Positions 18,763-27,751 are shown, counted from the stretch's first letter. The stretch is DNA of 64,000 bases from JBDHHQ01 sp039586035 (GCA_039586035.1 JBDHLD010000020.1:1-64000), one strand, 5' to 3'. Numbers and translations are program-made. The notes: generated from the letters alone by a model not told the origin.

Positions 18763-20127
18763 GTGACGACAGCCCGGCGCGGACAGGCGGTCAGGGCCGC
18801 CGTGTCGGTGTCCTTCGCCGTCGGTCTGCTCCTGCTTGCGCCTTCCCGGCCCGAGGCGCACGAGATCCCCGCCGACGTCACCGTTCAGGCATTCATGCAC
18901 GCCACCGGTCAGCGAATGCGCGTGATCGTGCGGGTTCCGCTGGAGGCCATGCGGGACTTCGACTGGCCGGTCACCGGGCCCGGCTACCTGGACCTGGACC
19001 GGGTGGCTCCAATGCTCCGGGACGCCGCCCGGCTGTGGATCGCCGACTATGTCCAGCTCTACGAAGAAGCGCGCGCCCTGTCTGACGAGGAGATCGTGGC
19101 GGCACGGGTGTCGCTTCCGTCGGACCCGTCGTTCTCGACCTTCGAGACGGCCCTCGCCAACGTCATGGGGTCACCGCTGCCGTCCTCGACCCTTCTCCCG
19201 TGGGAGCAGGCGGTTCTGGACGTTCTCCTGGAGGTCCCGGTTGCCTCCGCGACCTCGCGGTTCTCCATCGATCCGGAGTGGGCACACCTGGGGCTCAGGA
19301 CGCTGACCGTGCTTCGATTCGTGACACCGTCCGGTGCCGAGCGGGCGTTCCATTACACGGGCAACCCGGGCCTGGTCAGGCTGGATCCGCGCTGGCACCA
19401 GGCCGCCCTCCGGTTCACGCGGCTTGGGTTTCACCACATCCTGGAGGGCATCGATCACCTGCTGTTCGTCCTCTGCCTGGTCATCCCTTTCCGACGCGTG
19501 GGGCCGCTGATCCCCATCGTGACGTCGTTCACGGTGGCTCACTCCATCACGTTGATCGCCTCGGCCCTGGGCCTGACGCCCAGCGCGCTCTGGTTCCCGC
19601 CCCTGATCGAGACCCTCATCGCACTGTCCATCGTATACATGGCGGTGGAGAACATCTTCGGCGCAAACGCCCAGCGCCGCTGGCTCCTGGCCTTCGCGTT
19701 CGGCCTGGTGCATGGATTCGGGTTCTCGTTTCTGCTCAGGGAGTCCCTGCAGTTCGCCGGTGGGCACCTGCTGTCGTCACTGCTCTTCTTCAATATCGGC
19801 GTCGAGCTAGGTCAGCTCTTCGTGCTCCTGTTGATGGTCCCCCTCCTGAATTGGCTGTTCCGGCGGGTGAGCGAGCGGATGGGCGTCATCGTCCTTTCCG
19901 CCGTGGTGGCCCATGAGGCCTGGCACTGGATGACCAATCGCGGCGGCCGGCTGCTCCAATACGACTTCAGACTGCCGATACTGGACGCGTCGCTCCTGGC
20001 CACTTTCATGCGCTGGCTCATGCTCGGGCTGATCGTGGCCGGGACGGTGTGGGGACTGTCCGGGTTGTACCGGTGGCTTGGCCGAAAGCTGGGTCAGGAC
20101 GACGCCATGGCGACGGCTGGGGGATGA
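18763..20127 (+). CDS. HupE/UreJ family membrane protein
   Basis: An integral membrane protein of about 454 residues. The start is uncertain. GTG 18763 gives a textbook signal (TTARRGQAVRAAVSVSFAVG, cleavage near EAHE), while the in-frame ATG 18670 would add 31 mostly acidic or polar residues. Residues about 30-220 are an extracytoplasmic beta-rich domain. The C-terminal part has about six helices with the family block GFHHILEGIDHLLFVLCLV, then SFTVAHSITLIASALGL and FGLVHGFGFSFLLRE. The paired His-rich helices resemble HupE/UreJ nickel permeases. This HupE_2 subtype with a large N-terminal domain has no proven substrate, and no hydrogenase or urease gene is nearby. Confidence 0.88.
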   Translation: MTTARRGQAVRAAVSVSFAVGLLLLAPSRPEAHEIPADVTVQAFMHATGQRMRVIVRVPLEAMRDFDWPVTGPGYLDLDRVAPMLRDAARLWIADYVQLYEEARALSDEEIVAARVSLPSDPSFSTFETALANVMGSPLPSSTLLPWEQAVLDVLLEVPVASATSRFSIDPEWAHLGLRTLTVLRFVTPSGAERAFHYTGNPGLVRLDPRWHQAALRFTRLGFHHILEGIDHLLFVLCLVIPFRRVGPLIPIVTSFTVAHSITLIASALGLTPSALWFPPLIETLIALSIVYMAVENIFGANAQRRWLLAFAFGLVHGFGFSFLLRESLQFAGGHLLSSLLFFNIGVELGQLFVLLLMVPLLNWLFRRVSERMGVIVLSAVVAHEAWHWMTNRGGRLLQYDFRLPILDASLLATFMRWLMLGLIVAGTVWGLSGLYRWLGRKLGQDDAMATAGG

Positions 20128-20238
20128 CGAGAGCGCCCGCACGAGGGGCGGGGTAGGGCCGGACGCGAGCAGGGCAGCTCGGCGGGAGCGACCGCCTGCC
20201 CCCCCCGGGGAGCCCCTCCACGGGCACTGGCGCGAGAA

Positions 20239-20274
20239 GACGCCCGCCGGGCGCGAGCGATCCCGGCGGGCGTC
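20239..20274. terminator. Strong 13-bp hairpin between convergent genes
   Basis: A perfect 13-base stem (GACGCCCGCCGGG / CCCGGCGGGCGTC, arms 20239-20251 and 20262-20274) encloses a 10-base loop. On the plus strand it follows the HupE/UreJ gene by 111 bases. On the minus strand it follows the lectin-like gene by 30 bases and is trailed by TTCTC. The U-tract is poor, so it may be a bidirectional terminator working with Rho, or a transcript-end stabiliser. Confidence 0.6.
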
Positions 20275-20304
20275 AAAACGCGAGTGGCCTGCGACGGCGT
20301 GGCG

Positions 20305-20970
20305 CTAGCGTCCGGTGTCTGCCGCGAAGCAGTAGAACAGACCGTCGCCGCCGGTTCCCTGCAGGTCCGCTTGGCCGCAGCCCCGGGATCCGTGTGCGGA
20401 GTTCCACGAAGTGGGATTCTGGCCGCCGCCCTGCCGGTCGTGATGCCCCACCCGCGCGCTGCCGTCACCGGCGTTGCTCGTCCAATCGGAGCAGGTGGCG
20501 TCCCCGCCGTCCTCCGCAACGAACAGGTGACCGTCCAGGGTGGAGCCCGTGATGATGTCGTGCCGGTTGGGATCGTCGCCCCGACCGTTCACCATGTCGC
20601 CCTGCTCCGTCAGGATGGTCTCCTTCGTAAGGTTGGCGTCATCGCTATGGAGGTCGTCCACGCTCTCGGCGACCATGACGCCGGCGTAATTGTGCCAGGG
20701 TCCCTCGCCGATGCGGTCCCGGGCGTGCACGGCCTCGTGGCCGTCCATGCCCGCGCCGCTCAGGTAGGCATGCCAGGTCAGGTCCCCCGCTCCCGCCGCC
20801 TCGGCCAGCGACTGGCAGTGGGCGTCCGCTCCTTCGAGGCCGCCGAGGTTCGCGCCGTCGCCGGGGCCGGCGCTCGTGATGAAGAAGCTCATGTTGTCGC
20901 TCTGCGCTTGGGCCGGCTGGGCCGCGGCCAGCGCGAGCGCGGCCAGGGCGGGAATGGCTTTGGTCATCAT
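20305..20970 (-). CDS. Secreted lectin-like / endostatin-like domain protein
   Basis: A 221-residue exported protein with a signal peptide (IPALAALALAAAQPAQAQ). The mature chain begins NMSFFITSAGPGDGANLGGL and contains GADAHCQSLAEAAGAG, TWHAYLSG, ARDRIGEGPWHNYAGVMVA, GRGDDPNRHDIITGS, CSDWTS and HPSRGC-like NSAHGSRGCGQ, closing with GGDGLFYCFA. This is a widespread bacterial family often annotated as lectin, and its Cys and Trp spacing recalls C-type-lectin/endostatin folds. The ligand is unknown. The ATG follows an AGGAGT-like ribosome site. The gene lies downstream of the NHL-propeller gene on the same strand with a 27-base gap, so the two are probably co-transcribed. Confidence 0.8.
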   Translation of the reverse strand: MMTKAIPALAALALAAAQPAQAQSDNMSFFITSAGPGDGANLGGLEGADAHCQSLAEAAGAGDLTWHAYLSGAGMDGHEAVHARDRIGEGPWHNYAGVMVAESVDDLHSDDANLTKETILTEQGDMVNGRGDDPNRHDIITGSTLDGHLFVAEDGGDATCSDWTSNAGDGSARVGHHDRQGGGQNPTSWNSAHGSRGCGQADLQGTGGDGLFYCFAADTGR

Positions 20971-20997
20971 CCGTACTCCTGTCTGCGGGTTGCGGAT

Positions 20998-22044
20998 CTA
21001 TCGCCGCACGTACTTCTTCACGGTCCGGGGCCCCACCTCGGCTCCGTAGACGTTGCCCATCCCGTCGACCGCCACGCCCTCGGCGGCGCTGGTCCCTGCG
21101 TTGTCCGGGTCCGGTTCCGGGTCCGGAATGAACGCTGTGACCCAGCCGTCGTTCGCGCTGCCGATGTAGACGCCCCGCTTCCAACCTGGATTTCGTGCCG
21201 TGTTGGATTCGGAGTCGGCTGCGTACAGCACGTCGTCGTCGTCGATGAAGAGGCCGCTCGGCCGGCCGAACTGGGTCCAGGTCGCCAAGTGATTCCCGTC
21301 CAGGTCGAAGATCTGGATGCGGCTGTTGCCACGGTCACCCACGAACAGCCGTCCCTGGCTGTCCATGGCCAGGGCATGGGGATCCCGGAACTCGCCATTC
21401 TCGGAACCCGTCGTCCCCCACGCTTTGATGAACGACCCGTCGCTGGCGAGCTTCACGATTCGGTTGTTGCCACCGGCGTCATGGCCGTCCGCCACGAAGA
21501 TGTCTCCGTTCGGAGCCACGAGCACGTCGGACGGCTTCGTGAACGTGTCCCGCCCATCGCCGGCAACGCCCTTCTGCCCCAGGGTCATCAACAGCTCCCC
21601 CTCGGGGCTGAACTTGTAGACCACGTGCCCCCATCCCCCGGGCACCGGCGCGTAGCCCACCGCGTCCGCGATCCAGACGTTGCCCTCGCCATCCACGAAG
21701 ATGCCGTGGGGCCAAGCGATCAGACCGGCGCCGAAGCTTCGGATCAGCTTGCCGTCAAGGTCGAAGAGCATGACCGGATCCACGTCGCTCTCGACGCACA
21801 GGTTCGTCCCGCAGCGCTCGGCCACCCACATGCCCATGCCATCGGGGGTCGGATAGACCGCGCTCGAGGCGCCGTACGTACGGCCGTCTGGAAGCTCGCC
21901 CCACGCCTCCGAGGCGACCCGGTACGGGTTTTCCAGCGTGTGCGGGGCTTGCGCTGCGGCAATCGCCGGGGTCGCGACGAGGGTGAGTCCAGGGACAAAG
22001 GCTGCGCATAGGACGGGCAGCGAGACGAGTCGGGAGCGGGTCAT
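20998..22044 (-). CDS. Secreted NHL-repeat six-bladed beta-propeller protein
   Basis: A 348-residue exported propeller. The signal peptide is at the N-terminus (LVSLPVLCAAFVPGLTLVA, cleavage near AIAAAQ). NHL blades are clear: GIFVDGEGNVWIADAVGYAP, VYKFSPEGELLMTLGQKG, PSDVLVAPNGDIFVADGHD, ALAMDSQGRLFVGDRGNSRI, QIFDLDGNHLATW, GVAVDGMGNVYGAEV. The order and the HGIFVD...NVWIADA segment resemble the lyase domain of peptidylglycine amidating monooxygenase, so a peptidyl-hydroxyglycine-lyase-like or purely structural role is possible. It begins a likely two-gene operon with the lectin-like gene, giving two secreted proteins made together. Confidence 0.85.
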   Translation of the reverse strand: MTRSRLVSLPVLCAAFVPGLTLVATPAIAAAQAPHTLENPYRVASEAWGELPDGRTYGASSAVYPTPDGMGMWVAERCGTNLCVESDVDPVMLFDLDGKLIRSFGAGLIAWPHGIFVDGEGNVWIADAVGYAPVPGGWGHVVYKFSPEGELLMTLGQKGVAGDGRDTFTKPSDVLVAPNGDIFVADGHDAGGNNRIVKLASDGSFIKAWGTTGSENGEFRDPHALAMDSQGRLFVGDRGNSRIQIFDLDGNHLATWTQFGRPSGLFIDDDDVLYAADSESNTARNPGWKRGVYIGSANDGWVTAFIPDPEPDPDNAGTSAAEGVAVDGMGNVYGAEVGPRTVKKYVRR

Positions 22045-22071
22045 GGGGATCCCCCGAGGATGAAAGTGGAC

Positions 22072-22584
22072 TTAGGCCCGGTGGGCCATGAGCTGCCAGA
22101 CCCGATTCACGCTCTCCGAGATCTCGTGCATGGCGGCCATGGCCACCGCGTCCAGCTGGCGTCCGATCTTGTGTCCGACCAGGCGGCGAATGAAGGCGAG
22201 CGGGTATTCGAGGTCCCAGTCAAGCAGCGGCTCCGGACCCTGCTGCAGGTTCTCCACGACCTTGAGCACCAGATAGGCGTCGTCGAGTAGGCCGGCCAGG
22301 CCCATGGTCATTTCGGGCAAGAGGTCCATAGGGGCCAAGAAGTACCGGGCAGCATGGTCGAGCACCGGCTTCACCACGACCGTGAGGTCGCGGGTCTCTG
22401 CCTCCTGAGCCGCCGCCGCGAGAATGAGCGGCACCGTATCGATGATCTCGATGGCCGTCTCGGCGGCCTCCTCGACCTCATCGGGCGTGGCCTCGGGGAG
22501 GCTCTCCCTGATGAACTTGACGAGTGGCCCGCGACCGCGGGCCTTCGCGCTTTGAATGACTGCCTGGATCGAGGCCAGGTCCAC
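22072..22584 (-). CDS. YkvA-like (DUF1232) protein
   Basis: A protein of about 170 residues. The segment ARYFLAPMDLLPEMTMGLAGLLDDAYLV matches the YkvA/DUF1232 pattern, in which a short hydrophobic hairpin with a conserved D-x-x-P-x motif sits beside a helical domain. I placed the start at GTG 22584, after a GGAGAG ribosome site. The open frame extends much further upstream, but there it only shadows the neighbouring transporter. The rest is helical and charged (PEATPDEVEEAAETAIEIID). The family is common but its function is unknown; membrane association is inferred. It lies 140 bases downstream of the MgtC/DUF4010 gene. Confidence 0.75.
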   Translation of the reverse strand: MDLASIQAVIQSAKARGRGPLVKFIRESLPEATPDEVEEAAETAIEIIDTVPLILAAAAQEAETRDLTVVVKPVLDHAARYFLAPMDLLPEMTMGLAGLLDDAYLVLKVVENLQQGPEPLLDWDLEYPLAFIRRLVGHKIGRQLDAVAMAAMHEISESVNRVWQLMAHRA

Positions 22585-22724
22585 AGAGCTCTCTCCGCGA
22601 TTCCGGGGACCGGCGTGGGTCCGGGGTGCGTCCCGGAAGCTGGACAAAGTCCAACACGCCGGCGGCTCGTTCAGAAAACCAGGACGGCCAACGTAGTGAG
22701 TATGCCCATTTCGGGCGAGTGCCG

Positions 22725-23987
22725 TCAGAGCAGGAACGCCAGAGCGAGGGTGGCCACGAGCACCAGGACAGAACCCGGAAGGATGGCTCTGCGGTAGGGC
22801 CTGGAGCCCCCGGCAAGGGCCATCCCCCCCTTGACCAGCGTGTTGGAGACGACGGCCAGCACGACGGCCAGGGCACCGACGCCGAGTGCGAGACCCTCGT
22901 TGGCGGTGAGCTCGGCCATGGTCAGGGTGATCGCGTCGACATCGGCCAGACCGGAAAGAAGGCTGGACACGTAGATCCCGGCGTCGCCGAAGTGGATCTG
23001 AGCGGTCCGCGTGATCAGCAGGATCAGCCCGTAAACGACCCCGAACCCGATGGCGGGTCGTAGCTCGAAGGGGTTCGTGACGCTGAGCTCGCCGCCGTCG
23101 GGCGATCCCCGATAGTAGAGGTAGACGGCAACGACCACTGCGACGAGGCCACCTCCCGTGACAGGGGCCCAGAGCGGACCCAACAGCGTCGGGTTCACGA
23201 CCGCCACCTCTACCAGAACGCGTACGAACATGACCGACCAGGAAAGGATGGTGGCCATGGCGTACGCCCGGGCCAGCTCCGGGTTGAGCCGGCTGCGCGC
23301 GGCCATGCCCAGGGTCACGGCGGTGCTCGACGCCAGACCCCCGAGGAGCCCCGTCAGGGCGATGCCCCGGTGCGCGCCGACGACCTTGATGAGCACGTAG
23401 CCCAGGAAGCTGATCCCGGAGATCAGGACGACCATGAGCCAGATCTTGTAGGGGTTCAGCACGTCGAACGGAGGCGGTCCGAACGAACGGTTGGGCAGGA
23501 CCGGCAGAATGACCGCCGTGATGACGGCGAACTTGAGCGTGGCCAGAACGTCTTCGCGCGTGAGGCGCTCGGCGAAGCGGTGGAGCTCGAGCTTCATCGA
23601 CAGCAGCACGACCACGATGACCGCGATCGCCACCGCGAGGCCGTTCTGGTCCCAGTACGCGAGCGCCCCGGCCATGGCGGCGATGACGGCGGCGATCTCG
23701 GTAGTGAGGCCGATGCGCCCCTTGGCCGCGGTCTCCACGTAGCTGGCGGCGATCAGTCCGCCCACGAGCAGCAGGAACGCCGCGAACACCAGCGGCGACT
23801 CGAGCAGATCCGACAGCAGCGCCGCGGTGCATCCGGCCAGGGAGATGAGGGCGAACGTGCGGACTCCGGCGAACGACTCGCCGGGCGGACGCTCCTCGAG
23901 GTCATAGGTGTGCTCGCGCTGGAGGCCGATCAGGACGCCGATGAAGAGCGCGACGCCGAAGCGGTAGAAAAGGTTGAGTCCGTCCAT
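22725..23987 (-). CDS. MgtC/SapB-DUF4010 family membrane protein
   Basis: A 420-residue inner-membrane protein with about 11-12 helices. The N-terminal MgtC/SapB-like part has LFYRFGVALFIGVLIGLQRE and GESFAGVRTFALISLAG, the typical GxxxGxxRE and GxRTF patterns. The C-terminal DUF4010 part has GISFLGYVLIKVVG, LLGGLASSTAVTLGMA and LSGLADVDAITLTMAEL. I chose ATG 23987 because it places the first helix near the N-terminus. MgtC proteins affect Mg2+ homeostasis and ATP synthase activity in pathogens, but the fused DUF4010 form is uncharacterised and may transport an ion or solute. It is preceded by a small membrane-protein gene on the same strand. Confidence 0.9.
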   Translation of the reverse strand: MDGLNLFYRFGVALFIGVLIGLQREHTYDLEERPPGESFAGVRTFALISLAGCTAALLSDLLESPLVFAAFLLLVGGLIAASYVETAAKGRIGLTTEIAAVIAAMAGALAYWDQNGLAVAIAVIVVVLLSMKLELHRFAERLTREDVLATLKFAVITAVILPVLPNRSFGPPPFDVLNPYKIWLMVVLISGISFLGYVLIKVVGAHRGIALTGLLGGLASSTAVTLGMAARSRLNPELARAYAMATILSWSVMFVRVLVEVAVVNPTLLGPLWAPVTGGGLVAVVVAVYLYYRGSPDGGELSVTNPFELRPAIGFGVVYGLILLITRTAQIHFGDAGIYVSSLLSGLADVDAITLTMAELTANEGLALGVGALAVVLAVVSNTLVKGGMALAGGSRPYRRAILPGSVLVLVATLALAFLL

Positions 23988-24116
23988 CGGGCCGGTTTGG
24001 CGGTCCACGTTTCCCCCGATGCCGGGGGCACCCACGTCCGTAACCTATCGAGATATCTCCGCCGCGCACGGACTGCGCGCTCGGTGGGATTCGCTGACCG
24101 CTCCCAACCGCGTGGG

Positions 24117-24407
24117 TCAGTGATCGACCTCTGAGGAGTCAGGCCCCCGAGGCTCCCCCAGCAGCTCCGACTCCACTTCTCCCCCACCTTCGATGGCCCG
24201 CAGCCGGTTCGACAGGGCGTCGACCTGGATCCTGAGGACGTCCAGCTCGTCGAGCATGCGTGACTCGAGGTCCTCGTGGTCCCTGTAGCTCAAACGGTCG
24301 CGGATCCGCGAGAAGAGGTACATGGAGCCGCCGATCATCGAGCCCACGAACAGGAACGTGAAGAAAAGGCCGAAGACCAGCGAAAAGAAGAAAGGGATCA
24401 GCTCCAT
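24117..24407 (-). CDS. Small membrane protein with C-terminal coiled coil
   Basis: A 96-residue protein. A long N-terminal hydrophobic segment (about residues 3-33, FFFSLVFGLFFTFLFVGSMIGG) is followed by a charged helix (SRMLDELDVLRIQVDALSNR) with heptad hydrophobics that would form a coiled coil. The layout resembles PspB-type or other helper membrane proteins, but sequence identity is not evident and no psp gene is nearby. It lies 18 bases downstream of the asparaginase-like gene and upstream of the MgtC/DUF4010 gene, all on the same strand. Function unknown. Confidence 0.7.
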   Translation of the reverse strand: MELIPFFFSLVFGLFFTFLFVGSMIGGSMYLFSRIRDRLSYRDHEDLESRMLDELDVLRIQVDALSNRLRAIEGGGEVESELLGEPRGPDSSEVDH

Positions 24408-24425
24408 GCCGCGCTCTCCTGGGTG

Positions 24426-25511
24426 CTACGGCGCGTAGTGCGCCGTTCCTTCGAATCGCTCGAGACCCGCGGGGGTGTGAACCGACATCCAGGGCGTCTC
24501 GGACGTAGCCATCATCGCGCAGCCGTACTCCCCATCCTTGTTGATCGCCACGAACTTCTCCGACGGTACGAAGTCGGAGTGCACGTTCCGGTACTTCTCC
24601 ACGATCATCTCGATGGCGTCTTCGCAGGCCTCCTGGGGGGAGCGCCCGTCGCGCATGCGCATGACGATGAAGAACGACGCGCATGACTTGATCACGTCCT
24701 CGCCCCGGCCCGTGGCGCCGGCTGCCCCCACCGCGTTGTCCACGTAGAGGCCCGCGCCGATGATGGGCGAGTCACCGATCCGCCCGGGAATCTTCCAGCT
24801 GAGCCCGCTCGTGGTCGTGATGCCCGCGACGTCGCCGTTGGCGTCCACCGCCAACACGTTGGTCGTTCCGTAGTGATGGGGCACAGGGCCCTCCATCAAC
24901 GCACCCATCTCCTCGCCGGCCATTGTCCGAAGGTGGTCCGGCGGACCCCAGTCGTCCGTGGGACCGCGGCGCTCGCGCCAGCGAAGCCAGATCTCGCGGG
25001 CCTCGTCGGTGAGCAGGTTCTCCTCTTCGAAGCCGAAGGACTTGGCGAATGCGAGCGCGCCGGGACCCACGAGCATCACGTGATCGGTACGCTCCATGAC
25101 CAGGCGCGCGACCGACGACGGCGTCTTGATGTTTTCGAGCGAGGCCACCGAGCCGGCGTTGTAGGTTCGGCCGTCCATGATCGACGCGTCGAGCTGGACG
25201 ATCCCATGCTCGTTGGGGAGTCCGGCGTAGCCGACGCTGTGATCGTTGGGGTCAACCTCGATCACGTTGGCGCCCCGCTCCACCGCGTCGAGGGCCGAGC
25301 CACCACCGGAGAGGATCTCCCACGACTGCCGGAGCGCGTTCTGCCCGGTCTCGTTGTCGTGGCTGGTGATGATCATCGGCAGGCCCGCCGACTGGCTCGG
25401 TCGTGCCAGGAGCCCCTCCGGCATCCGACCCAGCGCGAACGCACTCACTCCCGCGCCGAGGCTCGAGTGGACGAAGCTACGGCGTGAGAGTTGCTTGCGA
25501 CTCTTGGACAT
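24426..25511 (-). CDS. Isoaspartyl peptidase/asparaginase-type Ntn-hydrolase, Tat-exported
   Basis: A 361-residue member of the N4-(beta-N-acetylglucosaminyl)-asparaginase / isoaspartyl-peptidase family. It is made as a precursor that cleaves itself before a Thr, which becomes the nucleophile. The predicted Thr is at 216-217 in HHYGTTNVLAVDANGDVAG, matching the family's GT(V/I)G block. Substrate-site motifs are present: GGGSALDAVERGANVIE, RIGDSPIIGAGLYVDN and GAAGATGRGED. The N-terminus SRRSFVHSSLGAGVSAFAL is a twin-arginine signal, so it should act in the periplasm. Start ATG 25511 is supported by that signal. It probably hydrolyses asparagine-linked sugar or isoaspartyl bonds; specificity cannot be read from the sequence. 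Confidence 0.93.
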   Translation of the reverse strand: MSKSRKQLSRRSFVHSSLGAGVSAFALGRMPEGLLARPSQSAGLPMIITSHDNETGQNALRQSWEILSGGGSALDAVERGANVIEVDPNDHSVGYAGLPNEHGIVQLDASIMDGRTYNAGSVASLENIKTPSSVARLVMERTDHVMLVGPGALAFAKSFGFEEENLLTDEAREIWLRWRERRGPTDDWGPPDHLRTMAGEEMGALMEGPVPHHYGTTNVLAVDANGDVAGITTTSGLSWKIPGRIGDSPIIGAGLYVDNAVGAAGATGRGEDVIKSCASFFIVMRMRDGRSPQEACEDAIEMIVEKYRNVHSDFVPSEKFVAINKDGEYGCAMMATSETPWMSVHTPAGLERFEGTAHYAP

Positions 25512-25694
25512 GGTCCCCTCTCCGGCGGGTACGGGTTCTCGATCGACACGCTGGGCCCTTCGGCCCCTCATGCTACCGCCGGACGGAGAGAACGGTCAAA
25601 GCGACCAGGCGGGATGCCGGGAGACCCAGGTGGCTCCTCGGGAGCCCCGGCCCCGGCTCGCGAGACCGATGCCGCCCGCGGGCCGGGACCCGGC

Positions 25695-26495
25695 TCAGCG
25701 CCCCACCACGGTGATGGTGCCGTTGGTGAGGCCGATGTTGATGGTGCCGTCGCCCGCGCCGAAGACGCCCCGGATCGAGTTCTCGGTGATCTGCTGGTTC
25801 TGCAGCGTCAGATTCGTAATCGTCGCGCCGCCGTTGACCCAGGTCGCCTCGAGCTCGGCGGAGACGTTTTGCGGAACGGTGAGGGAGACGTTTCCGTTGA
25901 CCGTGGCCAGAGCCACGTCGCCGCTGGGTGGGAGTGTTACGTCGGCGACGACGTTGCCGTTGACCAGACCCACGGACAGGTCCCCGAACACACCCGAGGC
26001 CGTGACGTTGCCGTTCACGTTGCCGATGGCCACGTCGTTGGAGATCCCGGACGCGATCACGTTGCCGTTCACGTTGGCGATCGACTGGATCATGAAGTCG
26101 GGGACGGTCACGTCATAGGTGACCGAGTAATTCCGGCCCCGCGTATTGTCGGGCTGCTCCGTGCGCACCACGAACTCGCTGCTCCCCTCGTCCACCTCGA
26201 CCCTGAGGTTGACCAGGTTGGCGCGGGCGTCGGCGGTGCTGTTTGACCCGACCTGGCGCAGCCCGGATACATCGACGGCGGTGGCGTCCGGATCCCCGGT
26301 CACCGTCACGTTGCCGTTGATGCCCTCGAGCCGGAATCGGGTCTGGGTGGTGACGTCCAGCGTGAACGCGAAGGATTCGGAGGCGACGAAGTCGGTGTTG
26401 TCGACGTCGCCGACGCTGCTGACGATGTCCGTGCACCCAGTCGCCACGACCCACAGCGCCCCGATGATCGTGGTGCTTCGCACCTGGTACCACAT
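25695..26495 (-). CDS. DUF4097/GIN-domain lipoprotein with repeated VNGNV strands
   Basis: A 266-residue lipoprotein. The signal ends in VVATGC (lipobox Cys near residue 21). The mature part is a stacked beta-strand domain of the DUF4097/GIN (head-domain adhesin) class. Near-identical rungs recur as INGNVTVTGD, VNGNVIASG, VNGNVTASG, VNGNVVAD and VNGNVSLTV. Such domains are predicted beta-helix or beta-roll structures on the envelope; no ligand is known. Start ATG 26495 is chosen because it begins the lipoprotein signal, and a much longer in-frame extension upstream only shadows the divergent SMP-30-like gene. The two are transcribed divergently from a 171-base gap. Confidence 0.85.
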   Translation of the reverse strand: MWYQVRSTTIIGALWVVATGCTDIVSSVGDVDNTDFVASESFAFTLDVTTQTRFRLEGINGNVTVTGDPDATAVDVSGLRQVGSNSTADARANLVNLRVEVDEGSSEFVVRTEQPDNTRGRNYSVTYDVTVPDFMIQSIANVNGNVIASGISNDVAIGNVNGNVTASGVFGDLSVGLVNGNVVADVTLPPSGDVALATVNGNVSLTVPQNVSAELEATWVNGGATITNLTLQNQQITENSIRGVFGAGDGTINIGLTNGTITVVGR

Positions 26496-26666
26496 GGCTC
26501 TCTCCTCCCCACGGGTTCGCAGCCGGACCGGCCTGGCCAGTTGGCGGCGTCCCACCGTTCGCGTCGTCCCTTCCACTCGCGAAAACGAGTTGGGGTGGTA
26601 CCTTCTGACACCCTGGGTGCGAGCCGGTGTCCGGCACGCCCTTACGACACGGAACAGGAGCCAGTC

Positions 26667-27614
26667 ATGCCGATTCTGCATACACCAGTGCGCCGCCGGG
26701 GAGCCCTCTCCATCGCCGCCGCCTGGCTTCTCTTCGGCGGTTGTGGGGGCGATGGTGAAGGGGGCGCAAGCGATCAGGCGAGCGGCGCGGGCACGGACGA
26801 TCCGGCTGGCGCGATCCGAGTGGCAGGATTCTCCACACCCGAGTCCGTGCTGTACGATCCCGCGGCCGATGTCTATCTGGTTTCCAACATCAACGGCAGC
26901 CCCCTGGACCAGGACGGGAATGGCTTCATCTCGCGGGTGACGCCGGAGGGGGAGATCGCGGCGCTGAAGTGGATCGACGGCGAAGCCGAGGGCGTGACGC
27001 TCAGCGCGCCGAAGGGGATGGCGCTGCTCGACGGCGTGCTCTACGTGTCGGACATCGACTGCGTACGGGGGTTCGACCGGGAGACCGGCGCCCCGGCCGC
27101 GGAGATCTGCGTCGAAGGCGCCACGTTCCTCAACGACATCGCGGTCGGCCCCAACGGGGAGCTGTTCGTGTCCGACACGGGAATGAGGGCTGGCCCCGAC
27201 GGGTTCGAGCCATCCGGCTCGGCCGCGATCCACCGAATGAGCCCCGATGGCCGCCAGGCGCCTATCGTCGTCGGCGACCAGCTCGGCGTGCCCAACGGCC
27301 TTGCCGTGGGTCCCCGTGGTCTGTTCATGGTGTCTTTCGGCTCGGGACAGATCTTCCAGGTGGGCGTCGACGGCAGCCTGACACCCGTGACGGGTGAGTC
27401 GGAGCGGCAGCTCGATGGCATCGAGTTCCTCCCGGATGGAAGCTTCCTGTTCTCGAGCTGGGGCGACCAGGGGGTATTCCTGGTGGGAGCGGACGGCGTA
27501 CAGACGCAGGTCGCCAGCGTCGAGGCACCGGCGGACATCGGCTATGATGCCACGCGGAACCGAGTGCTGATTCCGCTGTTCATGGGCGACGAGATTCTGA
27601 TCGTCGAGCTCTGA
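26667..27614 (+). CDS. SMP-30/gluconolactonase-like beta-propeller lipoprotein
   Basis: A 315-residue lipoprotein. The signal AWLLFGGC carries a lipobox, and a low-complexity Gly/Asp/Ala linker follows (about 28-48). The body is a six-bladed propeller of the SMP-30/gluconolactonase/LRE type, with ESVLYDPAADVYLVSNING, GMALLDGVLYVSDID, FLNDIAVGPNGELFVSDTG, GLAVGPRGLFMVSFGSG, GIEFLPDGSFLFSSWG and PADIGYDATRNRVLIPLF. Metal-binding Asn/Asp/Glu positions of true lactonases seem only partly conserved, so enzyme activity is uncertain. ATG 26667 follows a CAGGAG ribosome site. It is divergent from the DUF4097 gene. Confidence 0.88.
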   Translation: MPILHTPVRRRGALSIAAAWLLFGGCGGDGEGGASDQASGAGTDDPAGAIRVAGFSTPESVLYDPAADVYLVSNINGSPLDQDGNGFISRVTPEGEIAALKWIDGEAEGVTLSAPKGMALLDGVLYVSDIDCVRGFDRETGAPAAEICVEGATFLNDIAVGPNGELFVSDTGMRAGPDGFEPSGSAAIHRMSPDGRQAPIVVGDQLGVPNGLAVGPRGLFMVSFGSGQIFQVGVDGSLTPVTGESERQLDGIEFLPDGSFLFSSWGDQGVFLVGADGVQTQVASVEAPADIGYDATRNRVLIPLFMGDEILIVEL

Positions 27615-27751
27615 CGCGCGGGCCCTCACGTGGCAGTGCGTCGACCACCGTCTGATCGAGGAAGATCGAGGGTTCTCCGGGCGCGGCGACACGCCGGGCC
27701 TCGGGTCGCTCCTCTCCGGCGCCCGATCATCGGCATCGAGTACATTTCTGT

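Noticed and set aside
22585..23832. N-terminal extension of the YkvA-like gene frame
   Set aside because: The extension overlaps the conserved MgtC/DUF4010 gene in another frame and has an Arg/Gly/Ala-rich shadow composition. A GTG with a good ribosome site at 22584 explains the gene.
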